Shown here: piece after piece, positions 10,612 through 19,383 of the stretch
Numbering within the stretch: the stretch's first letter is position 1
How the letters are laid out: every line of letters begins with the position of its first letter
From: Flavobacterium sangjuense
Lineage (GTDB): Bacteria; Bacteroidota; Bacteroidia; Flavobacteriales; Flavobacteriaceae
Length of the DNA: 64,000 nt
Reading direction: 5' to 3'
Assembly: GCF_004797125.1 (NCBI RefSeq)
Contig: NZ_CP038810.1
Span: forward strand, 1,364,001-1,428,000
The notes under the pieces: generated by a model
What the model saw: only the letters and a program-made list of their open reading frames with translations
Told to the model about the DNA's origin: nothing
Database searches by the model: none
Position numbers and translations under genes: made by a program

Positions 10612-12507
10612 ATGGAAGAAAAGAAATTTGATTTTAATACGATTATTGGTTTTGGTTTAATATTCGTTATCATCGTTTGGATGATGTATAACAACAGAGA
10701 CAGCGAATTAAAAGAGCAACAGGAAAAAGCCAAAACCGAGAAAGCAGCAAAAGCAGCTGTGGCGGTAACTCCAAAAGAAACTACTAAAACCATAACAGAT
10801 ACTGCTGTTGCCGATTCAGTTAAAATTCAGAAACTTCAAGGTACTTTAGGAAGCTTTGCTTACTCAGCAACTTTGCCTTCTGCTACAGCAAATTTCACGA
10901 CTTTAGAGAATGATTTGGTAAAGCTTAAGATTGCTAACAAAGGTGGTTATGTTGTTGAAGCCATTTTGAAAAAGTATGAAAAATTCAAGAAAAATTCAGG
11001 GCAATTAGTTGAATTGATAAAAGATAATAATGCCAGTTTTAATCTTCAATTGCAAACCAAAGACAATCGTGTTTTAAATACTAAAGACTTATTTTTTGAG
11101 CCAACTTTGACAAAAGTAGGAGCCAACCAAATCCTTTCTATGAAGTTGAAAGCCGGAGCAAATGAGTATTTGGAATACAAATATGTTTTGGCACCAAACC
11201 AATATTTAGTTGATTTCGATATACATTCTCAAGGATTAAATACGGTTCTAAATGCTTCAAAACCTATCGACTTGCAATGGGATTTGAAAAGCTACCGCAA
11301 CGAGAAAAGTATATCCTATGAGAACCGTTATGCCGAAATTTATTTCGAGTATGAAGATGGGAAAATCGACTATGTTGGACAAGGAAAAGACAAAGAGGAA
11401 AATCCGGAAAAGGCAACTTTTATTGCTTACAAGCAGCACTTTTTCTCAACTATTTTATTGACCAAAACACCATTTGAGAAAGCAAAACTGCATTCGCATG
11501 ATTTGGTGAATGATGATAAAAAAGACACCATTTTCACAAAACAATATAAAGCAACAATTCCGTTAGCATTTACAAATGGAGAGTTAGATTATAAAATGAA
11601 TTGGTATTATGGTCCAACGGATTATAAAACTTTAAAAAATTACGACAGGAATCTTGAAAAAATTGTTCCGTTAGGATGGGGAATTTTTGGTTGGATAAAC
11701 AAGTTTATTTTCATTCCGCTATTTGGATTTTTAAGCTCATTTATGGGATTGGGAATTGCGATTATTATCTTCACTATTTTGATCAAAATTGCAATGTCGC
11801 CTATTACGTTTAAATCATTTTTGTCACAGGCGAAAATGAAAGTTTTGCGTCCTGAGATTATGGAAATTGGAGAAAAATTCAAAAAAGATCCAATGAAAAA
11901 ACAACAGGAAACAATGAAACTTTATAGCAAAGCTGGTGTGAATCCAATGGCTGGTTGTATTCCGGCATTGATACAAATTCCGTTTATGTATGCCTCGTTC
12001 CAGTTTTTCCCATCGGCATTTGAGTTGAGACAAAAAGGATTCCTTTGGGCGGACGATTTATCGTCATTTGACCAAATATTCAAATTGCCGTTCAATATTC
12101 CATTGTATGGTGATCACGTGAGTTTGTTCCCGATTTTAGCCGCGATTGCGATTTTCTTCTACATGAAAATGACTTCAGGTGATCAGGCAATGGCACAACC
12201 ACCACAAGATGGTATGCCGGATATGGCTAAAATTATGAAAATCATGATTTATGTTTCACCGGTAATGATGTTGATTTTCTTCAACAGTTATGGTTCCGGA
12301 TTGAGTTTGTATAACTTTATTTCTAACTTAATTACTATCGGAATTATGTTGGTTATCAAAAGATATTTTATCGATAGCGATAAAATTCATGCTCAGATTC
12401 AGGAAAATAAAGCCAAGCCAAAAACGGAAAGTAAGTTCCAAAAGAAAATGAGAGAAATGATGGAACAGGCTGAAGCTCAAAAGCAATTGCAAAACAAAAA
12501 GAAATAA
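10612..12507 (+). CDS. yidC: Membrane protein insertase YidC
   Basis: This 631-residue protein has the long-form YidC layout. An N-terminal membrane anchor (about 10-26) is followed by a large periplasmic beta domain and then the conserved 60-kDa insertase core from about residue 365. The core contains IIIFTILIKIAMSPIT, a cytoplasmic hairpin with KMKVLRPEIMEIGEKF, then GCIPALIQIPFMYASFQFFP and two further membrane helices. The C-terminus is highly basic (ends QKQLQNKKK), as expected for ribosome contact. It inserts and folds inner-membrane proteins with or without Sec. A 15-bp-stem terminator follows it. Confidence 0.97.
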   Translation: MEEKKFDFNTIIGFGLIFVIIVWMMYNNRDSELKEQQEKAKTEKAAKAAVAVTPKETTKTITDTAVADSVKIQKLQGTLGSFAYSATLPSATANFTTLENDLVKLKIANKGGYVVEAILKKYEKFKKNSGQLVELIKDNNASFNLQLQTKDNRVLNTKDLFFEPTLTKVGANQILSMKLKAGANEYLEYKYVLAPNQYLVDFDIHSQGLNTVLNASKPIDLQWDLKSYRNEKSISYENRYAEIYFEYEDGKIDYVGQGKDKEENPEKATFIAYKQHFFSTILLTKTPFEKAKLHSHDLVNDDKKDTIFTKQYKATIPLAFTNGELDYKMNWYYGPTDYKTLKNYDRNLEKIVPLGWGIFGWINKFIFIPLFGFLSSFMGLGIAIIIFTILIKIAMSPITFKSFLSQAKMKVLRPEIMEIGEKFKKDPMKKQQETMKLYSKAGVNPMAGCIPALIQIPFMYASFQFFPSAFELRQKGFLWADDLSSFDQIFKLPFNIPLYGDHVSLFPILAAIAIFFYMKMTSGDQAMAQPPQDGMPDMAKIMKIMIYVSPVMMLIFFNSYGSGLSLYNFISNLITIGIMLVIKRYFIDSDKIHAQIQENKAKPKTESKFQKKMREMMEQAEAQKQLQNKKK

Positions 12508-12527
12508 TATTTCAGTAATACATTTTC

Positions 12528-12566
12528 AAAACTCTGTTTAAAAACATATCTTTAAACAGAGTTTTT
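12528..12566 (+). terminator. Intrinsic terminator after yidC
   Basis: A perfect 15-bp stem (12528-12542 with 12551-12565) closes an 8-base loop. The stem is AAAACTCTGTTTAAA and its complement, ending in a T-run. It lies between the yidC stop and the proC start. Confidence 0.85.
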
Positions 12567-12580
12567 AATTTTAATAAACT

Positions 12581-13381
12581 ATGAAAGTACTAATAATTGG
12601 TCACGGAAATATGGGTAAAACCTATGCCAATAGTTTTATCAGTTCGCGATTTATCAAACCCGAAGATATTTTTGTTTTGGTCAGAAATGCTGATTTTTCT
12701 ACCATCGAAAGTGCTATTCCAAAAGCTAATTTTTCGAATTTGGTTTCCGATAAAATAGGCGATTTTGACATTGTAATTTTAGCCGTAAAACCACAGGATT
12801 TTACTGTTTTGGCACAGTCAATAAAACCGTATTTGAAAGACAGTCAGATTATTTTTTCTGTCATGGCCGGAATTACACTTTCTAAGTTAGAAAGCCAACT
12901 TTCGTGTTCGAAAATTGTGCGCTCTATGCCCAATATTCCAACGCAAATCGGAATGGGAATGACGGTCTTTACTGCTTCAGCTAATGTTGACAGAAAGGAA
13001 TTGTTTATTATTCAAAACTTGATTAACACTACCGGAAAATCAGTTTATGTCGAGAATGAAAAACTGATTGATGCTGCCACAGCAATTTCAGGAAGCGGAC
13101 CGGCTTATGTTTTTTATTTTATGCAATCCATGATAAAAGCAGCAGTCGATTTAGGATTTAACGAGTCGGAAGCAGAGTTGTTAGTCAACCAAACTTTTAT
13201 GGGTTCAGTGGCGATACAAAACAGTTACTCATTATCGAACGAAGAATGGATTGCCAAAGTGGCTTCAAAAGGCGGAACAACTGAAAGTGCGTTGCGAATT
13301 TTTGAAAAAGGAAGTTTAGAAAAAACAATAGTTGAAGCAGTAAAAGCCGCCAATGACAGAGCTTTAGAATTAGGGTCATAA
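12581..13381 (+). CDS. proC: Pyrroline-5-carboxylate reductase
   Basis: This is the last step of proline synthesis, NAD(P)H-dependent reduction of pyrroline-5-carboxylate. The 266-residue sequence opens with a Rossmann motif (IIGHGNMGKTYA), continues with VILAVKPQDF and RSMPNIPTQIG, and has the family signature ISGSGPAYVFYFMQSM near residue 170, followed by ASKGGTTESALRIF. All parts of the enzyme are present. The gene is closed by a strong hairpin shared with the convergent FAS1 gene. Confidence 0.97.
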   Translation: MKVLIIGHGNMGKTYANSFISSRFIKPEDIFVLVRNADFSTIESAIPKANFSNLVSDKIGDFDIVILAVKPQDFTVLAQSIKPYLKDSQIIFSVMAGITLSKLESQLSCSKIVRSMPNIPTQIGMGMTVFTASANVDRKELFIIQNLINTTGKSVYVENEKLIDAATAISGSGPAYVFYFMQSMIKAAVDLGFNESEAELLVNQTFMGSVAIQNSYSLSNEEWIAKVASKGGTTESALRIFEKGSLEKTIVEAVKAANDRALELGS

Positions 13382-13382
13382 A

Positions 13383-13409
13383 AAAAGCGCAGTATTTATC
13401 TGCGCTTTT
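13383..13409. terminator. Bidirectional terminator between proC and the FAS1 gene
   Basis: A perfect 10-bp stem AAAAGCGCAG/CTGCGCTTTT (13383-13392 and 13400-13409) closes a 7-base loop. Its A-run and T-run flanks let it serve both convergent genes. It starts just after the proC stop. Confidence 0.9.
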
Positions 13410-13430
13410 CTTTTTCATCACAATTTAAAA

Positions 13431-14405
13431 TTATAAAGTAGGTAAAAGTACTTTACTCAATACATGGATTACTCCGTTTGAAGCCTGAACATCAGTTGCT
13501 ATAATGTTGCATTCTCTGTTGTTAGCGTCTCTTAATCTTGCCCCACCACTTAAAAGAACAGTAAAGGTTTGAGATGGAGTTAAAATTGGGGTCACAACTT
13601 GTCCTTCAGTTAGAGAAGATGAGCGTACATTAGCAGGACTAACGACGTGATATGTTAATACTTTAGTTAAATTGGCAGCCGATACACCTGCAATTCCTCC
13701 TGGTGCTAATTCAGTATTTAAAGAAGTGAAAGCAGCGTTATTGGGAGCAAATACTGTAAATGGACCGGTACCTGAAAGAATACTCACAAAATCAGGTTGC
13801 CCTGAACTAGTCAATGCTCCGACCAAAGAGGTAAAATCAGGATTAGCAATAGCATGATTCACTACAGTTGGTAATCCAATAACATTTCCAACAACATGAA
13901 CAACACCGTTGCTTGCATCTATATCAGCAGTTGTAACAGTCGCTCCACCATTCGAAGCTCCACCATTTAGAGTAACAACTCCACCGGATTTTTGTATAAA
14001 CATACTTATGGTTGGTGAACTTGCTGTAGTATTAATAGGAGACAATGTTGAAGCATAACCCGTTACTATGTCAGCACTTTTAACTTCTGCGCCAATTACA
14101 TGATTTAATAAAACATTTTTGAGTACATTAACATCTACATTATTAACTGTAACAGAAGGACCAAGAGATGTAAAGAACGTTTGAAAAGCAGAATTAGTTG
14201 GTGCAAATACGGTAAATTGACCACTACCATCCAAAGTAGCCGTTAGACCGGTTCTGTTCAAAGCAGTAACCAAAGTTGAGAAATCTGAGTTTCCAGATGC
14301 AATGTCAACGATTGTTGGTTGACTATCGCTATCACTATCACTACTACATGAGAAGATAGTTAGCGAAAAAATAGCAATTCCGATAATTTTTGTTAAATTT
14401 TTCAT
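13431..14405 (-). CDS. Lipoprotein with two FAS1 (fasciclin) domains
   Basis: This is a 324-residue lipoprotein. The N-terminus is a lipobox signal peptide (LTIFSC, Cys20) followed by a Ser/Asp-rich linker. Two FAS1 domains follow, about residues 38-180 and 185-324. Each has the H1-type motif FTVFAPTNSAF or FTVFAPNNAAF and the H2-type tail ...ATDVQASNGVIHVLSKVL. FAS1 domains are adhesion or surface-association modules. It is transcribed away from a region with several TTTTGTTTAA motifs and has its own TAnnTTTG element. A specific partner is not evident. Confidence 0.93.
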   Translation of the reverse strand: MKNLTKIIGIAIFSLTIFSCSSDSDSDSQPTIVDIASGNSDFSTLVTALNRTGLTATLDGSGQFTVFAPTNSAFQTFFTSLGPSVTVNNVDVNVLKNVLLNHVIGAEVKSADIVTGYASTLSPINTTASSPTISMFIQKSGGVVTLNGGASNGGATVTTADIDASNGVVHVVGNVIGLPTVVNHAIANPDFTSLVGALTSSGQPDFVSILSGTGPFTVFAPNNAAFTSLNTELAPGGIAGVSAANLTKVLTYHVVSPANVRSSSLTEGQVVTPILTPSQTFTVLLSGGARLRDANNRECNIIATDVQASNGVIHVLSKVLLPTL

Positions 14406-14408
14406 AGC

Positions 14409-14513
14409 TTTTTTGTTTAATGTTTACACAAAGCTAAATCATTTTTGTTTAACAAAAAACAATAAAGATTAAACAAAATAATATTTATGAAAAAATTAAC
14501 TATTTTGTTTAAC
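14409..14513. promoter_or_regulatory. Cluster of TTTTGTTTAA motifs (probable operators) between FAS1 and MORN genes
   Basis: Four copies of a TTTTGTTTAA-type motif lie within 105 bases: 14409-14420 and 14442-14453 (plus), 14469-14480 (minus) and 14501-14512 (plus). The last two form an exact 12-bp inverted repeat (TTAAACAAAATA / TATTTTGTTTAA) with starts 32 bases apart, about three helical turns. Two copies flank the FAS1 -7 element. The arrangement looks like binding sites for a dimeric regulator, which is not identified. Confidence 0.5.
14429..14436 (-). promoter_or_regulatory. TAnnTTTG element of the FAS1 lipoprotein gene
   Basis: Read on the minus strand, TAGCTTTG is a perfect -7 consensus, 23 bases upstream of the ATG at 14405. 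A TTG lies 16 bases further upstream, slightly short of the usual 17-23. The element lies between two copies of the TTTTGTTTAA motif. Confidence 0.6.
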
Positions 14514-14647
14514 CTCTTAATCAGTAACTTAAAGCTGTGTAATCAATATTTTCTAACAGTTTATTTTTTTTGGTTCGCTATTTGGTTAAACAGAAAAGTT
14601 TTGATTTAAATAATTTTTTGAGATGTTTTACGTTATAAGTAAAAAAC

Positions 14648-14655
14648 TATTTTTG
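14648..14655 (+). promoter_or_regulatory. TAnnTTTG element of the MORN-repeat gene
   Basis: TATTTTTG ends seven bases before the first possible ATG (14663) and 25 bases before the ATG at 14681. If transcription starts 4-7 bases after the element, the ATG at 14663 would have almost no leader. That favours the start at 14681. Confidence 0.5.
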
Positions 14656-14662
14656 TTGAAGC

Positions 14663-15460
14663 ATGAAACAAATAGAAAACATGAAATACATAATTACAAT
14701 ATTGTTAACCTCACTCACATTGTGCGCTCAGGATTTTAACAAATTAGATGAAAACGGCAAAAAAAATGGTTTGTGGAAAGGCGTTTATGAAGCATCAAAA
14801 CGACCTCGTTACGAAGGAACTTTTGAACACGGAAAAGAAATCGGAATGTTCAAATTTTTTGATGACACCAAAGCAGGAACAGTAATCGCCACAAGAGAAT
14901 TTAATGCTAAAGACAATTCATGCTATACTATTTTTTACAATCAAAATAAAAGTAAAGTAAGTGAAGGAAAAGTGGTCAACAAGCAATTTGAAGGCGAATG
15001 GAAATATTACCATGAAGATTCACCATCCATCATGACTCTTGAAATTTACGCAAATGGCAAACTAAATGGTGTTCGAAAAGTGTTTTATAAAAGCGGTGTA
15101 ATAGCTGAAGAGACAACCTATAAAGATGGCTTTAAAAACGGAGCTTATAAAAGTTATGCTGAAAACGGAATAGTGATGGAAGAATCAAATTATAAGAATG
15201 GTTTGTACGATGGACAGGCAATTTATAGAAATCCGACCAATGAAATTTCGGGGCAGGGAGTTTATAAAAACGGTAAGAAAGTTGGCATATGGAAAATGCT
15301 CGTCAAAGGAAAAATGAAAGATGTTAATATGAACTTCCAAAACAAAAACTTTAAAAAACCGGTTATGCCAAAACAGGGTGACGTTAAAGTTGAAGTTAAA
15401 GATGCTGAAAAACCCAATCCTGATTTAGATAGTGAAATCAAAAACAAATTAGGAAGATAA
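14663..15460 (+). CDS. Exported MORN-repeat (YwqK-like) protein
   Basis: The protein has up to 265 residues. The second in-frame ATG (14681, MKYIITILLTSLTLCAQ) gives a cleaner signal peptide, and the promoter position also favours it. The body is made of MORN/YwqK-type repeats of about 20-24 residues with the pattern NGKxNGxxKxYYxxG. Examples are DENGKKNGLWKGVYE, ANGKLNGVRKVFYKSGVI, KDGFKNGAYKSYAENGIV and KNGKKVGIWKM. The C-terminus is charged and Lys/Asp-rich. Such proteins are common in Bacteroidota and are sometimes labelled antitoxin-like from weak similarity. No partner toxin is present here, so I treat it as a secreted repeat protein of unknown role. Confidence 0.88.
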   Translation: MKQIENMKYIITILLTSLTLCAQDFNKLDENGKKNGLWKGVYEASKRPRYEGTFEHGKEIGMFKFFDDTKAGTVIATREFNAKDNSCYTIFYNQNKSKVSEGKVVNKQFEGEWKYYHEDSPSIMTLEIYANGKLNGVRKVFYKSGVIAEETTYKDGFKNGAYKSYAENGIVMEESNYKNGLYDGQAIYRNPTNEISGQGVYKNGKKVGIWKMLVKGKMKDVNMNFQNKNFKKPVMPKQGDVKVEVKDAEKPNPDLDSEIKNKLGR

Positions 15461-15520
15461 ATAGGTTTTGTCTACGATTGAATTGTTTTAACTGATATTA
15501 TAATATTAAATTATACAGAT

Positions 15521-15550
15521 TTTGCGGTAACTTTGCCGCAAATTTTTTTT
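15521..15550 (+). terminator. Hairpin terminator whose loop is a TAnnTTTG element
   Basis: A 7-bp stem TTTGCGG (15521-15527) pairs with CCGCAAA (15536-15542) and is followed by eight T residues, the form of an intrinsic terminator for the MORN gene. The 8-base loop, 15528-15535, is TAACTTTG, a perfect -7 promoter consensus for mnmA, whose ATG is at 15559. Either role or both are possible. Confidence 0.6.
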
Positions 15551-15558
15551 GCAATAAA

Positions 15559-16746
15559 ATGAAACGAGTTGTTGTTGGACTTTCGGGTGGTGTTGATTCG
15601 AGTGTTGCTGCTTATCTTTTAAAAGAACAAGGCTATGAAGTCATTGGTCTTTTTATGAAGAACTGGCACGATGATTCTGTCACTATTTCTAATGAATGTC
15701 CGTGGCTCGAAGACAGTAACGATGCACTTTTGGTTGCCGAAAAATTAGGTATCCCTTTTCAAACCGTTGATTTAAGCGAACAATACAAAGAAAAAATCGT
15801 TGACTACATGTTCAACGAATACGAACAAGGACGAACTCCAAATCCGGATGTATTGTGCAATCGCGAAATTAAGTTTGATGTTTTTATGAAAATTGCTTTA
15901 AGTCTTGGTGCCGATTATGTAGCAACCGGACATTATTGCAGAAAAGGGGAAATTGAAGTTGGCGGAAAACCGGTTTATCAATTGCTTGCCGGAAAAGATG
16001 GAAACAAAGATCAGTCTTATTTCCTTTGCCAATTATCGCAGGAGCAGTTGGCTAAGTCTTTATTTCCAATTGGAGAATTGACCAAACCGGAAGTTCGTGA
16101 AATAGCTACAAAATTAGATTTGGTTACAGCAGAAAAGAAAGACTCGCAAGGTTTGTGTTTTATTGGAAAAGTTCGTTTACCCGAATTTTTGCAACAACAA
16201 TTGCAACCCAAAGAAGGTTTGATTTATGAAATTGAGGCGAATAGTTCACTATATAATCAAGAGCAGCCAATCTTTAATTCGTTAGAAGAAAAATTAGCAT
16301 TTGAAAGCAAGGGAATTTCATATACTTCTGAAAGCGGAAAAATTGTGGGCAAACATCAAGGAGCACATTACTTCACCATTGGGCAACGAAAAGGTTTGAA
16401 TGTTGGCGGAACAAAAGAAGCACTTTTTATTATTGCGACTGATGTAAAAACCAATGCGATTTATACTGGTCAAGGTGCAAATCATCCTGGCTTATTCAAA
16501 AAAACATTGAGAGTGCAACCTTCAGAAATTCATTGGATACGCGAAGATTTAGCATTGAAAAATGGTGAAACGATGCAGGTTATGGCTCGTATTCGTTACC
16601 GTCAGGCATTGCAGAAAGCGACTTTATACCAATTTGAAAGTGGTTTGTATGTTTCTTTTGATGAACCACAATCGGCGATAACGGAAGGTCAGTTTGTAGC
16701 GTGGAATATTGATGACGAATTAGTTGGTTCAGGAGTAATTTCATAA
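15559..16746 (+). CDS. mnmA: tRNA-specific 2-thiouridylase MnmA
   Basis: MnmA thiolates U34 of Lys, Glu and Gln tRNAs. The PP-loop is [16 protein letters not shown] (residues 6-21), the first catalytic cysteine is Cys100 in [12 protein letters not shown], and the persulfide cysteine is in [13 protein letters not shown] near residue 205. [10 protein letters not shown] lies in the central domain, with a beta-barrel tail. The 395 residues match the family. The two downstream genes follow after 26 and 22 bases and may be in the same transcript. Confidence 0.97.
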   Translation: MKRVVVGLSGGVDSSVAAYLLKEQGYEVIGLFMKNWHDDSVTISNECPWLEDSNDALLVAEKLGIPFQTVDLSEQYKEKIVDYMFNEYEQGRTPNPDVLCNREIKFDVFMKIALSLGADYVATGHYCRKGEIEVGGKPVYQLLAGKDGNKDQSYFLCQLSQEQLAKSLFPIGELTKPEVREIATKLDLVTAEKKDSQGLCFIGKVRLPEFLQQQLQPKEGLIYEIEANSSLYNQEQPIFNSLEEKLAFESKGISYTSESGKIVGKHQGAHYFTIGQRKGLNVGGTKEALFIIATDVKTNAIYTGQGANHPGLFKKTLRVQPSEIHWIREDLALKNGETMQVMARIRYRQALQKATLYQFESGLYVSFDEPQSAITEGQFVAWNIDDELVGSGVIS

Positions 16747-16772
16747 ATTAGCATTCTCAATGAGTAAATGCT

Positions 16773-18386
16773 ATGAACAAACTTTTCTTTATTGTCCTTT
16801 TTCTTTTAAGTTTTCATGGATATTCTCAGGAAGACGCTTGGGTTTATTTTAATGATAAACCAAATGCAGCTGTTCAATTAAATACACCTTTAAATTTTCT
16901 TACCCAAAGAGCTTTAGATAGAAGAACAAATCAGGGAATTGCATTAAGTGAAAACGATGTGCCAATTCACCAACCTTATATTGATGGAATTACGGCTGCA
17001 AACGGAATTACGGTTAAAGCAAAATCAAAATGGTTTAATTGTCTTCATGTTCGTGGAAGTGTTAACGATATTAGTGCATTGACTTTGTTACCCTATGTAA
17101 ATCGTGTACGCTTTGCAGATGCTTCGCTGAATTCGAAAAGACCAACCCCAAGAACCATCAATTCGGTCAATAAGCAACTGGATGTTTTGATTAATTTTAA
17201 TTACGGAAATTCCAATAATCAAATACAAATGCTAAACGGGCATTTACTGCATCAGGCGGATTATACCGGAACAGGCAAAATAATTGCGGTTCTGGATTCC
17301 GGATTTATAAATGTTAATTCAACGGCGCCTTTCCAAAGGTTATTCGATAATAATCTGATACTCGGAGGTTATAATTTTGTCAGTCAGAATACCAACGTTT
17401 ATTCGCTACATAATCACGGAACCATGACGCTTTCCTGCATGGGAGGTTATGTTGATGGTGAACTTGTCGGAACAGCGCCGGATGCGCAATATTATTTATT
17501 TGTTACCGAAGATATATCACAGGAAAATCCTGTTGAAGAAAGTTATTGGGTTGAAGCAGCAGAAGAAGCAGACAGGCTTGGGGCAGATGTTATTACGACC
17601 TCTTTGGGCTATTATAAGTTTGATAATCCAAATTACGGACATAATTATGATGAATTTACAGGTGACACAGCTTTCGCTTCAAAAGGAGCAAATATTGCTT
17701 TTAGTAAAGGAATCGTAGTTGTTGCCAGTGCAGGTAATTCAGGGAGTAGTGCGGAACCGTTGAATCATGTTGCCGTTCCGGCGGAAGCACTAAATGTTTT
17801 AGCTGTTGGCGCTGTAAAATTCGATGAGACTTATGCGACTTTTAGCTCAGTCGGACCTTCATTTGATGGAAGGATAAAACCAGATGTAATGGCACAAGGA
17901 CAAGCTTCAGTGGTTGCTAATACGAGTGGGAATATTCAAACTGCGAGCGGAACTTCCTTTTCTTGTCCAATCTTGGCGGGAATGATAGCTAGTTTTTGGG
18001 GAGCAGTTCCAAATTTAACCAACCAACAAATAGTAAATTTTGTTAAGCAATCTGCCGATAGATTTGCTAATCCAACAAACCAATTTGGTTATGGAATTCC
18101 CGATTTTCAGTTGGCATTAACTAATGCGCTTTCTGTAAATCAAAATGCAACAGGAAGATTTTTGGTGTATCCAAATCCGGTTTCTGATGAACTTTTTATT
18201 TCGTTCCCGGCTACTTTTAGTGAAGCTAAAATTAGTTTTTACAATGCGTTAGGTCAAATTGTTCTTGAGAAAAGCATTCAAAAAACGGATGTATCACTTT
18301 CATTGGAAAACATCAATTCCGGGATTTACTACTTTAAAATAAATAGCAATTCGTTTGTTCAAACTGGAAAAATCATTAAAAATTAA
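16773..18386 (+). CDS. Secreted S8 subtilisin-like peptidase with T9SS type-A sorting domain
   Basis: This is a 537-residue secreted serine peptidase. The signal peptide is residues 1-18 (MNKLFFIVLFLLSFHGYS). The catalytic triad is intact: Asp175 in IIAVLDSGF, His215 in NHGTMTLSCMGG and Ser395 in SGTSFSCPILAGM. An oxyanion-type Asn is in SAGNSGSS near 322. The last ~75 residues (FLVYPNPVSDEL...GIYYFKI...KIIKN) are a Por/T9SS type-A C-terminal sorting signal. The protein is therefore expected to be moved across the outer membrane by the type IX system and released or surface-attached. Its substrate is unknown. Confidence 0.95.
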   Translation: MNKLFFIVLFLLSFHGYSQEDAWVYFNDKPNAAVQLNTPLNFLTQRALDRRTNQGIALSENDVPIHQPYIDGITAANGITVKAKSKWFNCLHVRGSVNDISALTLLPYVNRVRFADASLNSKRPTPRTINSVNKQLDVLINFNYGNSNNQIQMLNGHLLHQADYTGTGKIIAVLDSGFINVNSTAPFQRLFDNNLILGGYNFVSQNTNVYSLHNHGTMTLSCMGGYVDGELVGTAPDAQYYLFVTEDISQENPVEESYWVEAAEEADRLGADVITTSLGYYKFDNPNYGHNYDEFTGDTAFASKGANIAFSKGIVVVASAGNSGSSAEPLNHVAVPAEALNVLAVGAVKFDETYATFSSVGPSFDGRIKPDVMAQGQASVVANTSGNIQTASGTSFSCPILAGMIASFWGAVPNLTNQQIVNFVKQSADRFANPTNQFGYGIPDFQLALTNALSVNQNATGRFLVYPNPVSDELFISFPATFSEAKISFYNALGQIVLEKSIQKTDVSLSLENINSGIYYFKINSNSFVQTGKIIKN

Positions 18387-18408
18387 TACTGAACTCAATT
18401 CAGCATAA

Positions 18409-19353
18409 ATGAATAAAATCACCCAACTTTTCAATATAAAATACCCAATTGTTCAAGGAGGAATGATTTGGAATAGCGGTTATAAATTGGCCAGTGCCGT
18501 TAGCAATTCAGGAGGTTTAGGATTGATTGGTGCAGGTTCGATGTATCCCGATGTTTTGCGTGAGCACATCCAAAAATGCAAAAAGGCAACATCCAAACCT
18601 TTTGGTGTTAATGTTCCGATGCTGTATCCAAATATTGAAGAAATCATTCAAATTATTATTGAAGAAGAAGTAAAAATTGTCTTTATGTCGGCAGGAAACC
18701 CAAAAACCTGGACAAGTTATTTAAAGGAAAGAGGAATTACGGTAGTGCATGTTGTGAGTAGTTCAAAGTTTGCTTTAAAAGCGCAGGAAGCTGGAGTTGA
18801 CGCAGTTGTTGCTGAAGGTTTTGAAGCTGGCGGACATAATGGGAGGGAAGAGACTACTACGTTTACTTTAATTCCGATGGTTAAAGAACAAATAAATATT
18901 CCGTTAATAGCAGCAGGAGGAATTGCTTCAGGAAGAGGAATGCTTGCCGCAATGGTTCTTGGTGCAGATGGTGTCCAAATGGGTTCGCGATTTGCAGCGT
19001 CGTTTGAAAGTTCCTCTCATGATAATTTCAAGAAAACTATTGTTGGGATAAAGGAAGGTGACACCCAATTAACCTTGAAAGAATTAGCTCCGGTGCGATT
19101 GATAAAAAATAAATTTTATAACGACATTCAGGATTTGTATTCAAAATGTCCAACACCTGAAGATTTAAAAGCATTATTAGGTAGAGCCAGAGCCAAGAAA
19201 GGTATGTTTGAAGGAGATTTAGAAGAGGGTGAATTAGAAATAGGCCAAATAGCAGGATTAATTCACGAAATTAAATCCGTAAAGGATATTATTGATGAGG
19301 TAATTCAAGAATTTGAAACCGCCACAAAAGAAATACAAAGCACTACATTTTAA
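18409..19353 (+). CDS. Nitronate monooxygenase-family flavoprotein
   Basis: This 314-residue TIM-barrel flavoprotein is of the NMO / 2-nitropropane dioxygenase family. It has the N-terminal IVQGGMIWNSGYKLASAVSNSGGLGLIGAGS, then KPFGVNVPM, the FMN-binding EAGGHNGRE segment and ALIPMV..IPLIAAGGIASGRG, and the phosphate-binding GADGVQMGSRF. The same fold is shared with FabK-type enoyl-ACP reductases, and motif reading alone cannot fully separate them. GFEAGGHNG supports the NMO side. The gene ends in a short tandem duplication covering its stop codon. Confidence 0.9.
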   Translation: MNKITQLFNIKYPIVQGGMIWNSGYKLASAVSNSGGLGLIGAGSMYPDVLREHIQKCKKATSKPFGVNVPMLYPNIEEIIQIIIEEEVKIVFMSAGNPKTWTSYLKERGITVVHVVSSSKFALKAQEAGVDAVVAEGFEAGGHNGREETTTFTLIPMVKEQINIPLIAAGGIASGRGMLAAMVLGADGVQMGSRFAASFESSSHDNFKKTIVGIKEGDTQLTLKELAPVRLIKNKFYNDIQDLYSKCPTPEDLKALLGRARAKKGMFEGDLEEGELEIGQIAGLIHEIKSVKDIIDEVIQEFETATKEIQSTTF

Positions 19354-19383
19354 TCGTTTTAGCACTACATTTTAAATCGTTTT
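19339..19383. repeat. Tandem duplication of 22-23 bases over a stop codon
   Basis: AGCACTACATTTTAATCGTTTT (19339-19360) is followed directly by a second copy with one inserted A (19361-19383). The first copy contains the TAA stop of the nitronate monooxygenase-like gene, so the second copy lies wholly in the 3' flank and does not change the protein. Confidence 0.8.

Noticed and set aside
14663..15460. Antitoxin of a toxin-antitoxin pair
   Set aside because: YwqK/MORN proteins are sometimes labelled this way, but this one is exported and has no small partner gene.
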